From: Crotophaga sulcirostris
Lineage: Eukaryota > Chordata > Aves > Cuculiformes > Crotophagidae
Direction of reading: 5' to 3'
DNA: 64,000 nucleotides
NCBI GenBank assembly: GCA_013397455.1
Contig: VYZB01000171.1
Span: 211,734 to 275,733 of the forward strand
The notes under the pieces: model-generated
The model's input: the letters and a program-made list of their open reading frames with translations, nothing else
Told to the model about the DNA's origin: nothing
Database searches by the model: none
In this document: positions 34,691 to 46,070 of the stretch, in pieces
Layout: each line of letters begins with the position of its first letter
Numbering within the stretch: position 1 is the stretch's first letter
Made by a program: the position numbers and the translations under genes

Positions 34691-34900
34691 CAGGGGTGTC
34701 AAACTCACAGCTCCCACCCTTCTCCTGCTCCTGCTCCTGCAGTGTAACACGCGTCACACACACTGCACACATGACCAACACTGGTAGAAGCATAGGGGGA
34801 AGGAGCTCGTCAGTGCTGCTGGGTAGAAACAAGGTGCTGGGCTGGATAAAAAAGGTGGAGGGTTGGATTTGGCCTGCAGGCCATGAGTTTGACACTCCTG
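34691..34900. mobile_element. hAT-like non-autonomous DNA transposon (MITE) inserted in a CR1 tail
   Basis: The 210-bp element has 17-bp terminal inverted repeats, CAGGGGTGTCAAACTCA at the left and TGAGTTTGACACTCCTG at the right (one mismatch). It is flanked by 8-bp direct repeats TTCTATAC (34683-34690) and TTCTATAT (34901-34908), 7 of 8 identical. An 8-bp target duplication with CAG...CTG termini is the hAT hallmark. It encodes no transposase. A (CTCCTG)3 run lies inside. The family name is not known to me. Confidence 0.85.
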
Positions 34901-34908
34901 TTCTATAT

Positions 34909-36099
34909 GCTTGAGGAACAGCAGGAAAATATATTTTAGAATTATAGAATACTTTATTGGAAGAAAGCCACTTGAGGAAGCCCTCAAAAATATTTTTTGC
35001 TTTATAGAAGACCTATTGAAGATGATCCTCAAAAGTTTTTAGTGTGAAAGCTTGAGTCTGGGTGGACTCATTTTGTATTCTTAGATCCTGTACAAAAATG
35101 TCTCTATTGTATTATTTCCATAGCCTTAAGCATAAAATCAGTTTAATCTAAGAGGAATTAAAATTTCAGAAGTGACCTATGAGTGTATCAAAAGTAAGTT
35201 GTGCAATATGTTTTAAGTATCAGAATATGTATGTGATAAATTGAGGGAAATACAGGAAGACTTTTCATGTTTATACACCACTCCAAACAAAAAGTATCAA
35301 AAGAAGGGAGACATAAAAACTGAGCTAAATTCCATGCATTGTTTTTCTATTCATTAACTCTTCACAGGACTGCAGATCAGCTGATGTTAAGAAGTATTTA
35401 GGCAGCAGAAGATCTGTTTCCAGCCAGTATGTTTTTAGCTAGGAGGTATCTGCAAGTCTTTTAAAATGCATTACAGTGCTCCTGGCAGACCATTTGTTAA
35501 CTAGATTAAAAACTGAGGAACCAACAAACAGTCCAGCTACAGAAACTGTAACATTTCCTTTCACAAATAATTACAATTCACAAATTACCCAGTACTTGAG
35601 TATTACTGTCTTAAGAGAATCTTGAAGAAATATTTTAGATCCAGTTCTGCTAAAAAGGTAGCTAAGAAATCTGATTAAAACACAAAAATTACTGATTTTT
35701 CTGTATTCATCAAAATCAGTGGCAGCCTCATGATGATGGTTTTGGAGTATTTTATATTTATAATGTCTATAAGATTTATTTTAACTGTTGTATTTCCAAA
35801 TGCATTACATAATCTGCAACATTAGTGTCTGCAATGCATGGGATTGTCAACTTTTTCAATTGAATTAATTATAGTTATTGTATTCACTCAAACACTGGTT
35901 GGGTTCATTTACCAGCAAACAAACAAATTGGATATTACATGCAAATCACACATTAGCTTTTAAGTAGAAATTAGAAGGTCTATGTAGACTGGGATGGATT
36001 AACTTGTCAAAAGCTTTGCTTCCTTAAAGAACTGGTTTTATGTTTGTGCAGACTGAGGAAAACTGGCAATTACTTTACATTTAGAGACAAATTGATTTG
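34909..36099. other. Intergenic, no feature seen
   Basis: About 1.2 kb of AT-rich sequence with no gene or repeat I recognise. Confidence 0.6.
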
Positions 36100-36332
36100 T
36101 AAGGCTTGTTAGGAAAAAGTTCTTCACTGAAAGGGTAGTTAGCCACTGGAATGTGCTGCCCAGGGAGGTGGTGGGGTCATCAACCCTGGAGGTGTTTAAG
36201 AGGAGATTGGATGAGGCACTCAGTGCCATGGTTTAGATGATGGGTTGGTGTTAATGTTGGATTATAGGTTGGACTCGATGATCTCAGAGGTCCTTTCCAA
36301 CCTTGTAATACTGTGATACTGTGATACTGTAA
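36100..36332 (+). mobile_element. CR1 LINE 3' end, plus orientation
   Basis: It carries the CR1 3' phrases in sense: GTTCTTCACTGAAAGGGTAG, TGCTGCCCAGGGAGGTGG, CCTGGAGGTGTTTAAGAGG, and GGTTGGACTCGATGATCTC before AGGTCCTTTCCAACC. It ends in the 8-bp tail repeat GTGATACT, present about three times, which is the diagnostic CR1 terminus. Confidence 0.95.
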
Positions 36333-36767
36333 GAAGACATTAATTCTTGAAACAAGTCACAAAAGCAAGGACATGAAGCAAGGAGTTGCTTAAGCATGAT
36401 ACAGAAATACAGTAATCTAAAAATATATTTCAGTGTTGTACAGTAGCTTGCAGCTGATAGATATTTGAGATTTTTCCTTGTTCAGTGTATAGATTGTATT
36501 TGTATTGAAAGATACATAAAAGAACTTAAGAGTGCCTAAATGGAAGCATGTATAAAGGAAAAATGCATAATTTAAAATCAGCACTGTAAAACAAATAACC
36601 ATCTGGATTAAAAGCTGAAAGTGACAATTACTCTCCAAAGAACTTGTCCTAGAGTCATCAGAATTTGTATATAAATGGGTGTGTTATCTAAAGTGTTTTT
36701 TGTTGGGTTTGTTGTTTTTTAAATTTCATTTGTTCCTTTTAATTAGATGCTTTTGGATAAAAGACAC
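36333..36767. other. Intergenic, no feature seen
   Basis: AT-rich spacer between a CR1 tail and the solo LTR. Confidence 0.55.
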
Positions 36768-37374
36768 TGTCGTGGTTTATCCCCAGCAGGAAACCAAGCA
36801 CCGCGTAGCTGCTTCCTCACTCCCATCTCCTCTCCCCCTAAGAGAATGGGAGGAAGAGAATTTGAAGGGCAAAAGTGAGAAAACTTGTAGGCTGAGACAA
36901 AGGCAGTTTAATAGGTAAAGCAAAAGCCAAGCACAAGCAAGGCAAGACAAGGAATTCATTCACTATTTCCTGTTGGCAGACAGGTGTTCAGCCATCTCCA
37001 CGAGAGCAGGGCTCCACCACACGGAATGGTTACTAGGAAAGACATACACTGTCACTCTGAATGTCCCTCCTTCCTTCTTCTTCCTCCTGTTTTATATTGC
37101 TGAGCATGACGCCATATGGTATGGGATATCCCTTTGGTCAGTTGAGGTCAGTTGTCCCAGCTGTGTCCTTTCCCAGGTTCTTGTGCACCCCCAGCCTACT
37201 CGCTGGTGGGGTGATATGAGAAGCAGAAAAGGCCTTGACTCTGTGTCAGCACTGCTCAGCCGTTAAAGAAAACATCTCCATATAATCCACACTGTTTTCA
37301 GCACAATTCCAAAACATAGCCCCATACTAGCTACTATGAAGAAAATTAAATCCACCCCAGCCAAATCCAGCACA
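36768..37374 (-). mobile_element. Solo LTR of an avian endogenous retrovirus, minus orientation
   Basis: The 607-bp unit begins TGTCG and ends CAGCACA on the plus strand, so it has TG...CA termini. It is bounded by an imperfect 5-bp target duplication, GACAC (36763-36767) and GATAC (37375-37379). Read on the minus strand, the order is U3 start, a TATA-like ATATAAAAC at about 37100-37085, then an ATTAAA polyadenylation-type signal at about 36913. That order gives the orientation. The U3 start TGTGCTGG, then GGCTGGGGTGG, matches a TguLTR5-type family I know from birds. No gag, pol or env sequence is adjacent, so it is a recombined solo LTR with no coding capacity. Confidence 0.85.
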
Positions 37375-37379
37375 GATAC

Positions 37380-40300
37380 ATATCTTTCTAATGACCTCAG
37401 GGATTACATTCCTTAGTGTTTCTCCCTAAGTACCCAAACAGCACAGTAAAAATAATTGCATAATAATATACAGCTGGAGCACAAAGTGAGCTGCAGGTAA
37501 AGCTCTCTTCACATTACCTTCAATGTCAGATTATAACTCATAGTCTCTATAATGTATATGCACTATTTGAATATGAGAGTGCTTGCAGCCACTGACTGTT
37601 TTCTGATAATGGGATTGGTTTGACTATAGAATTTTCTGGGATAATCCTATTATGGTGTTTCATAGCAATGGCATCACTACTGGCTGGAAGCATACATGCA
37701 AGTCCAAATCTAAAGCACATGTTTCTCTCTCTTTTTTTTTTGGCAATGTTTTAAAAACTGATCAATAAAAGTAATGCTTGTTGTATTGCCAGTAACATGG
37801 ATATGTTGGTAAATAAATTTTGTTTCAATGCACTTGTATCTAGCTTTTCTAAAAATAAGTAAAGCAATTGTTTTCTAGATAGATACGTGGTATGATGTCT
37901 CTGCCATTGTATACAATATCCGAGAAACTGTCATGTTGCAAAATTCAATGTGTTGTAATCAAGTTACTTTAGCAAACTGTCCGGTAAGAGGTGTTTTAAA
38001 ATCAGGAACTATTCCTGTGTCTTCCCAGGTTTATGAAGGCTAGAACAAGTTTGGAAGAATTTAGTACAACGTAGAAAAGATTACAGCAAATTTATTAATG
38101 CTTCAGCAGATGCCATATGGAATGGTATTTAAAGAATATCTTCCATTTAGAACTGCTTAACAATAGCATCACCTAGTGTAATGTGGATATTAACTGCAAG
38201 AGTGTGTTTATAAAAACTGATGAACAGTGAACTGTTGTATGTATATACACAGCTTGGTGAAGTATCTGTTTATGTGTGCATTACAAGGCAACATTTCACC
38301 TAAATAAATTAGTAAGGAAAATTAACTACAGATTGGAATAAACAGGACCAAGAGAAACAAAAATAAAAAAATGCAATCTTCCATAAACTTGTTTGTCTGC
38401 ACTTACCCAAGGAGGACTAGGGGAAAACAAGCATAAACATATCAAGTATGAGTGAACAGTGAAAGTAAAACAAAAACTAAAGCAAGTGCTTGAAACCCAT
38501 GACCAGAACTGCCAGGTAAAAAGTATGAGAAATGATAACAAATGTTTTTATAGAAGCAAGTGAGGAAAACCAATATATCTCTATTATTGGAAAATAAGGA
38601 AACCAATGGTACCTGAACACCTGCAGCTACAAGAAGGCAGTATGTAGTTATTAAAAAATCACAAGGGGAGGTCAGTGGGTCAATTGATCTTCTGGATACT
38701 CCACTATGACTTCTAGTTTATCAAGTCTGTTTACAGTGGCAAAGGAGGGAAAACGTGGTGTATCTATCAGAGACTACAAGTGCTTAGCACAGGGCTGTGC
38801 TATATGCATTTGTTTAGCAATACCATAATGCTAGTCTCCCAGCTCCACGTCACCTATGCAACCTCTAAAAAGGATCCTGGACTCCATATCTGGTCCATGA
38901 CTTGTCCAGAGGTGACTTGGGCACTGAATTAAAAATGTCATTGTGCTGTCCTCTGCTGCCCCTTTGTGGCAAGTATCTAAGAACTGAACCTCCAGTTTAT
39001 TTTACCAGGGCTGAATTAGATTTTTGTTAGTACAGTTGAAAGAACTGGGAGAACTTGATTCCACTCTTCCCTTAGGTTAGTTTCCAGAGAGACAGGAGTA
39101 AGGCAAGGCGTTTCTTACCAGCAGTGGCAGCTGCTTCAGATTCAGGATTGTTGTAGGGAAGACTGAGTCACATGAGAGAGAAGAAACCTTACAGATTACA
39201 TTTTTGCCACTTCATAGGCAACCCTAAATGCTGATTGATTTGCATTAATCATTGCTGTACTAAATCAGGGTAAGGACTTCTTTGTCAGGAGAAAGAAAGC
39301 CTACATCTGTACTGTTTCTGTTGCAGCAGGGCTTGCTCAGGCAGGAAGAGTTTTCCAGGACAACAGTTGACAAACACACAATGTGAGAGAACCACAGATA
39401 CTTCCGGCTGCTACCATTTAGATTTTCTCTTAAATATTACTTGTGTGGCTGACGCACACAGAAAGATGAAGGGGGTACTGGTAGTTTCAGACTCTCAGAA
39501 GTTTTATTACTAAGTATGCAGTTCCGTTTGTGTGCCTGCATCAAGTATAAAAGCTGCCACCATAAATGAGACAATTAGACACTGCTCTGATTCAAAGAGT
39601 AAATGGTTTAGTTAAATGTTCTCAAATGTTGCTTCTGAAATGATAAAAATCTAACCAATGGGCCCTATTCCACTGATGAGGCATGCAAGTATAGTGGGTC
39701 ATTTTGGGGTTAGAAAGTCTAAACTGCAAATATCTGTCCTACTCCACACCTTCTGTTTTCAAATTCCTTTTCCATTCCTTCCTAGGTAGATGTTTTATGT
39801 CAGTTTGCTTTAAGACTCCTTGCAGGGGTCTGAATATTATGAAATTTTATGCTGATCTCAGCATAATGACTGGTTTTGTTTCAGAGAAAGATGATTTCTG
39901 AATGGCCGAACAACCCATGTACTGTACAGTGGAGAGAAGCAGGAGGTGGCATCTGCTTAATAACACAAAATGTAGCAGGGAAGAATTTCCCTATTGTTCT
40001 TGTTAAAACAAGTTTGTGAGAATACTGCTCAAGCTTCCTGTGCCGTCTATTGTATCACAAAATGTTACTTGTTTTTATCATTTTACTCACTTCTGCTCGC
40101 ATGGCTGCTGCATATGAACACACTATACCAAGAATCTCCATCACAATCCAGTTGGGATTCCACAGGGTGTATTACAGTGGCAGTTAGGATGCAGGTACTA
40201 TAGAGACTGGTCCCACCTGTCAGGATGGGCAATAGAGCCTCAGAGTAGAGAAGATATTCAACCCATCAGTATCACTGTAATCCCTGAGCACTACAGAAAG

Positions 40301-43300
40301 GAAAACAGAAGCCAGACCATCTTCCCTTTCAAAGTTAGAAGGGATATCTGGGCAACACAGCTTTTGCAGATGCAGTACCAGGAATTTCACAGGAAGCCTG
40401 CTTTGATGGCTTCTGCCCATTCAGAACTACCCAGGCAGTTTTTCTTCAGTATGCTGTAAGGCCTAAAAAGAATTTTCATACCACACGTTCTCTCTGATGG
40501 AGCTAAAATAATAAATTCATCCTAAAATGATCACAAAGCAGCCTGTTAGAGGTGATAACACCTAACTTACTCTGCATCACTGCTTATTTTTTTGGTTTTG
40601 CACTAATTCTTACTTAGAAATTTTTTGCTGGTTACTTTCACTCTATTTTCAGAGGATGCATCCTTTACTTTTGAGAACACAGCCTGCTTTAGTATAAACA
40701 GCTTGTTCTTGCACCCATAGAACAGACAGGGTGTGCTTTGAATTTCCCAGTTGTCAGAAAAGGGTCCTGTGTGCTTGCTACAAGAACTACCTTCAAGATC
40801 ACTCCTACTGCAATGAAGTTTACCCTCCATAGTATTGAATATGATCATGAAACTTTCATCTTTGCCAAAAGCATATGAACTCTTCCAGACAGGCACATTT
40901 TACTGTGACACACCACTTAGTTATGTTAGCCACATTTCATTTTGGTACTTTAAATATAAAGCTCTGGATTAAATTTCTTAAATCAGATTACATAGCGCAT
41001 TAGGTATTCTAGTCTTGTTAAACTCCCTCCAACCTATCATCACTTATGTGAAATCATATAATGATGCATAGTCGTTGTCAAATTTTGGTATTCAGTTTCA
41101 CAGCACAGATCATAGTAGGTTCTTCTCTAAACAAAAAAACAAGAAGTAAAAATGACTGAAATGCATACGCAAACATATGCATTGATAGAGGGCATAGTTT
41201 GTAGTGCCTTGAGCTGGTGGAGCTTGCTTTAAGATACACTTCTCAATTTGGGTATTCATTCTTTTTCCTCCTCTCACTCCCATCTATCTTGTTATCCTGC
41301 TTTGCTGTTTCCCTTGAAGCTTTCAACAATCCCCTCACTGATCCTGCTTTTCTTTCCTCTCTCCCCTTTGAAGTTCCACTTCCTTCATCCACAGTATTTA
41401 AACTGTTGCTTCCTCTTCCTGTAACTACAGGCATCATGGGGGCATTAGGAGCCACAAAGGGGAAGCACCTTTTTGCTTAAGTTTTGCTGTTCAGAGACCA
41501 GCCCATGCAGCTGCTGTCATTCAAGAAACATCAGTTTGCAGCAACGCTTTACCCAGAAGCAGTTCCAGTGTGGTTCACCATGCTGTCACAGAAGCTGTTG
41601 AGGTGGCACAACTGAAGAGACGCTGCAGGAAGAGAGGAATGGAGTAGAGGAGGTAACCTGAGGTGGCATCATGGACTACAATCCTGCTGTGTGAAAGGCT
41701 TAGTTGCAACCCAATTGCATCCCCCTGCAACCAGGCAGAGCAGTTTGCTCAGAACAGGTACAATTTTCAGAGAATTCTGCTGAACAAATATCTATGTAGT
41801 TAACCTTGGCTGTTAACAGGTTTCAGCTTGTCTCTACTTTCAACTAGGATAGCAAAAGAGATCCTCAGAACCAGGAGATCCTTCTTGACAAGTGTCGAAG
41901 CTTGTTTAAAAGCTTGGAGATGTAGGAATAGAACTTCTTCCTTGAGTTCCATTCTTTGAAATGGCTAAGGCCTTTTATTTCTCCCCCAACAAAGCTGTAC
42001 AACTCAATTGGTTGCTTAGTGATTATATGTATTTATCAATGAAGTTTCCTCAAAGGCCTGATTTCTAAGTTACAGTACAGCCACATAAAGCCTTGCAATA
42101 CTGAAAGAAGGCAAGAAAGCCACAGGATCACTTCTCTCATATTTGGCAATACCCCTAATGTAGTCAGTTTGGAAATAACCTATGGCTTAACTGTTGAATT
42201 TAGCATCAATCTAAGTGCAATGTTTCAAACTGGGTTTATGAGAGCATGCAGGGATATGTCAAAAAGACTGAAATGCTGGATCAATGATTGACCGAGATCA
42301 AGCATGACTTCAGTGTTTTTTTTCTGAGGGGGTCTGTTGGTTGTGCTGATTGCCTTTGAGGATGGTAACGAAGAAAGCTGGTGTGATGTAGTATTCTCAA
42401 GTGGTATTTTATCAGCTCACATTCCTCATCCAGTGATAAAAAGCTTATAGCACTTCTTCATTCAAACATTTAAAATGTTGATTGTATTGATTGGTATCAG
42501 GCTAACATATGATCATTCAGTGGATATTCAAAATTGGACTGGTTTTGGCCCTTTTGAAAAGAACCAATTCAGTGAGATTTAAAGCTGTAATAATTGTATT
42601 CAACAAGTGACATGTCTGCAGAATGGCTGGGAACCCCTGCTATCCCAAGCCCTTTAAAAACAGCAGTTCAGTACACTGTTAATCTCCTGCTGCAGAGATT
42701 AGTTCACCTTTTATTGAACATTAATACATTTGAAATGAAACATGCTGCAATATACTGGCCCTACAGAAGAAAATTCAAATTATTTCTGCACCTTTATGGT
42801 GGAGAGCCAGAAGGCAATATATTTAGTGGTGTAGGCACTCACATTTTCTAACCATACTTATTTTAAATCTGTTTTTGTTTCAGAAGCAATGTGTTATTTA
42901 TAACAAAAGAGGCTATGACAACTGTTTTGCAGAAACCCAGCTATTTTTTTCAATACTTAGAATGTCACATTTCTATTTGAATCATCTCACATTACTTTAA
43001 CATTTGGACAGCCAGCCAGCTGGTTTTACTATATAGCTTACACATGGAATATTTGACACAAGCTTTTTCCTGTTACATCCCTTTTAAGACTAGAAATGGC
43101 AGTTTTGTAATGTCAGGCTTCCTACATTAGCATTTAAAGTTTAATATGCAATTATCTGTGAACCAGTAAAAAGAGACTCCAAATCTGATATAACAGTTAA
43201 GTTCTTCAAGTGTAACCCAGTATTTCCGTAACTCGAAGTAAAAGAGTGAGCAGTAGTATGTAACAGCAGAACTGATATTGCATTTAATTTCATTGGTACT

Positions 43301-43917
43301 TTGTTCAATTAGATAAAAGCCTGTAACACCACCACTCTATGAAGTAAGGTAAGGAGAAAAGTCAGCTTCTCAATTACATTTAAATTATAGGCTTCTATAA
43401 TTGAAAAATCTATTTTCAGTGCTCATTATTCTTGATCATTCGAACAATAATATAGATTTCATTAACTTTATATGCCTGCAAGAGAACTTTATTTTTCAGA
43501 AACTGATCTTAAACACATTATATGAGAAAAAACTCTACAGTTACTTTGAGAATAGGAAGCAGGTTCTTGCAAGAGAGTCCTAAGTAGGGAGCAGGGCAGT
43601 GAAACTGCACAAATCTGCAAATAAATCACCTTTTAATTTTCCTTAGAAATAGCTACAAATTTTTTATCCTTTAAACACGTGAAGGATTTGAAAGAGCCAA
43701 ATAACAGAGGGAGAAATCCTCTTCTTCCTTGAGGAGCAGCTGCTTTCCACAGGCCTACAGCAGAGCTTTCTGGAGATCATGTTAAAATCTGGGCTTTGCT
43801 ATAAATTAGACTGTTACTTTGAAGTGGCTAAGCACGTCTGGCTGTAGTACAAAACACAAATATTAGAAGGCATAAGCAAAGTTTAACAGATGGCCATTGA
43901 AGACAGTTTAAAAATAG
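37380..43917. other. Intergenic DNA between ATP2B1 and POC1B, no gene seen
   Basis: About 6.5 kb of moderately AT-rich sequence. No ORF has a recognisable family, and no splice-consistent exon, RNA gene or clear transposon was found. I cannot rule out conserved regulatory elements without an alignment. Confidence 0.55.
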
Positions 43918-43995
43918 GATAATCACAGGATAATTCAGGTTGGAAGAGGCCTTGGGAAGTCATTGACTGCAAACTTCTGCTCAAAGCAGCAGAAC
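43918..43995 (-). mobile_element. Short CR1 3' remnant, minus orientation
   Basis: ATCACAGGATAATTCAGG, then TTGGAAGAGGCCTTGGGA, is the inverted CR1 tail. Similarity fades after about 70 bases. Confidence 0.75.
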
Positions 43996-45167
43996 TTCAT
44001 GAAGTTTCATTCAGATTATTTCATGAAGCATCATTCCTTTCGTGCCTGCAAAGACAAAAAGGCTGTGAATTTTCCTCAGTTATGAGTTATTTTCTGCTGA
44101 ATAGTCTTCCATCACCACAAAAGAATAACAGAATAAGCTGTTATTTTGAACATCTGAACACTGATTTAAGCCAGTACCTCTTCTCAGCTCAGAATATCTT
44201 CCCAGATTGCCGTCTGCAGAACTGCTTTGCACCGTGATGGGATAAAGTGAGGAAGGAGGGGAAAGGGGAAGGGTTAGAAGCCACACAAAAGCTACACAGT
44301 TCAGCACTGAACAATAACAGCTAAACTGTGTGATATTTCTCCTGCAGGTTTCTCTTCTAACATGAAAAAAGCTCAAGTCCAGTTTAAGCCTCACCCTCTT
44401 TACTGAGATTCACTGGGAGTCAAAAAAACTCCATGGTATCTGAAGCTTCCTAAAAGTAGCTTTTCATTCATGACAAGTAACTTAATCCCTGACCATCTCT
44501 GAAATTTAAAAATATCACGGCCAAAAACTTCAAGATTAGATGTTATCTTAAGTTTAGCTCGCTAGAGAACACTCAAGTGTAAAACAACTGAAGTAACATT
44601 ATTTGCACCAAGCTTCCCATTACTTACACTAGCCATAGGATAAAATTTTTATTATTTTTAATCTATTTTAAACCTGTTAGATGATATGAGAAAGAGGTGC
44701 TAGAAGAAAGAATAGAAAAATGTATGCTTCTGTTTACTAAAAGATGCTTCTATAGAGGAATAAGAACTTCCAATTTTCTTCAATGTACATATGCTATCCC
44801 GTTTCTTCTGCACATAATGGCCTCATCCTTAGGAAAAAAAAAATATCAAAGCCACTGGTGACATTTTAGACAACCTGAGTCCCTTTCTTGTCAGAAGTCC
44901 TCTGGGATACCTAACAGGCCAGCAAGGATAGAATCTCGTGTTTCATCAAGTAACTTAAAGACTGAAAGGTGTAGCATTTTAATTTAATACAAGTAAGGTA
45001 GAGATGCTTATGCTTAACCTTTTTCTGTGCCATTAACACTTATTTCAGTGTTTCAGTAGCTATTATCTAGAGAAACACATAGGAGAGCTCTTTTAACAAG
45101 ATATATGGAAAGAACTAGCTATGAAAAATAATATATTTTCAACACAGAGGAATAGCTTTTTCCCCCA
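43996..45167. other. Intergenic, no feature seen
   Basis: About 1.2 kb of non-coding sequence with nothing recognisable. Confidence 0.55.
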
Positions 45168-45380
45168 TTAGAAAAATTCTTCACAATAAGGGTGGTGAGA
45201 CACTGGCATAGGTTGCCCATGGAAGCTGTGGGTGCCTCCTCCCTGGCAGTGTTCAAGGCCAGGTTGGATGGGGCCTTGAGCAGCTGGGTCTGGTGGGAGG
45301 TGTCCCTGCCCATGGCAGGGGGAGTGGAACTGGATGATCTTTAAGGTCCTTTCCAACCCAAACCGTTCTATGATTTTATG
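45168..45380 (+). mobile_element. CR1 LINE 3' end, plus orientation
   Basis: Sense CR1 3' phrases: AAAATTCTTCACAATAAGGG, GGTGGTGAGACACTGGCA, GTTCAAGGCCAGGTTGGATG and GGTGTCCCTGCCCATGGCAG, ending CCAACCCAAACCGTTCTATG. It closely resembles the inverse of the 31.4-kb copy, so both belong to one subfamily. Confidence 0.94.
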
Positions 45381-45790
45381 AAAAACAACAGCATGAGTTT
45401 CATTTTGAAGTGCAAAAAAGCTATCACCAGAATTGCTTAGCTGGGTATTTAGTGCATCGGGATTCCAGAAGAGCCATCATGTCTACAGAAGATAGCTAAA
45501 GTTGACACTATTTTAAGACATTACTTTTTGACTTTCCCAGTAAGTCATTAATCAAAAAGGTTTACTATAGCAGAAGTGATCCAAGCTCTACTATCACACT
45601 AAGCATTATAGCAGGTGAATATCAGCAAGCCCATTGGTCCGATCAGTTTAAGATAGTTAAGTTTTCTTGCTTTGGCTCAGGTTAGATCACTCCAGTGATT
45701 GAATTCTTTGTTGAATTCCATCTATGTATGCAAATACCCATGAGGCTAATGGGGAAACCCTACAGAATTACATTTCCTGCTCAAGAATTA
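45381..45790. other. Intergenic spacer, no feature seen
   Basis: About 0.4 kb of ordinary sequence between two CR1 pieces. Confidence 0.55.
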
Positions 45791-46070
45791 TAGGATCACA
45801 GAATGGCTGAGGTTGGCAGGGACTTCTGCAGATCATCTAGTCCAACCCCTCACTCAAAGCAGGGTCAGCTACATCTGACTGCTCAGGGCTGTGTCTAGTT
45901 GGGTTTTGAGTGTCTCCTTAACCTCTCTGGGCAAGCATTTGACCATCAGCTCACTAAAAAAAAGTGTTGTATTGTGTTAAGGCAGGATTTCACATTGTAA
46001 TTTGTACCCGTTGCTTCTCATCCTGTCAGTGGGCACCACTGAGAAGAGTCTGGCTCCCTCCTTTGATTCT
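45791..46070 (-). mobile_element. CR1 LINE 3' fragment, minus orientation
   Basis: The plus strand reads ATCACAGAATGGCTGAGG, then TCATCTAGTCCAACCCCTC, then GTTGCTTCTCATCCTGTCAG and CACTGAGAAGAGTCTGGCTC. This is the inverted 3' part of a CR1 copy with no open frame left. Confidence 0.93.
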
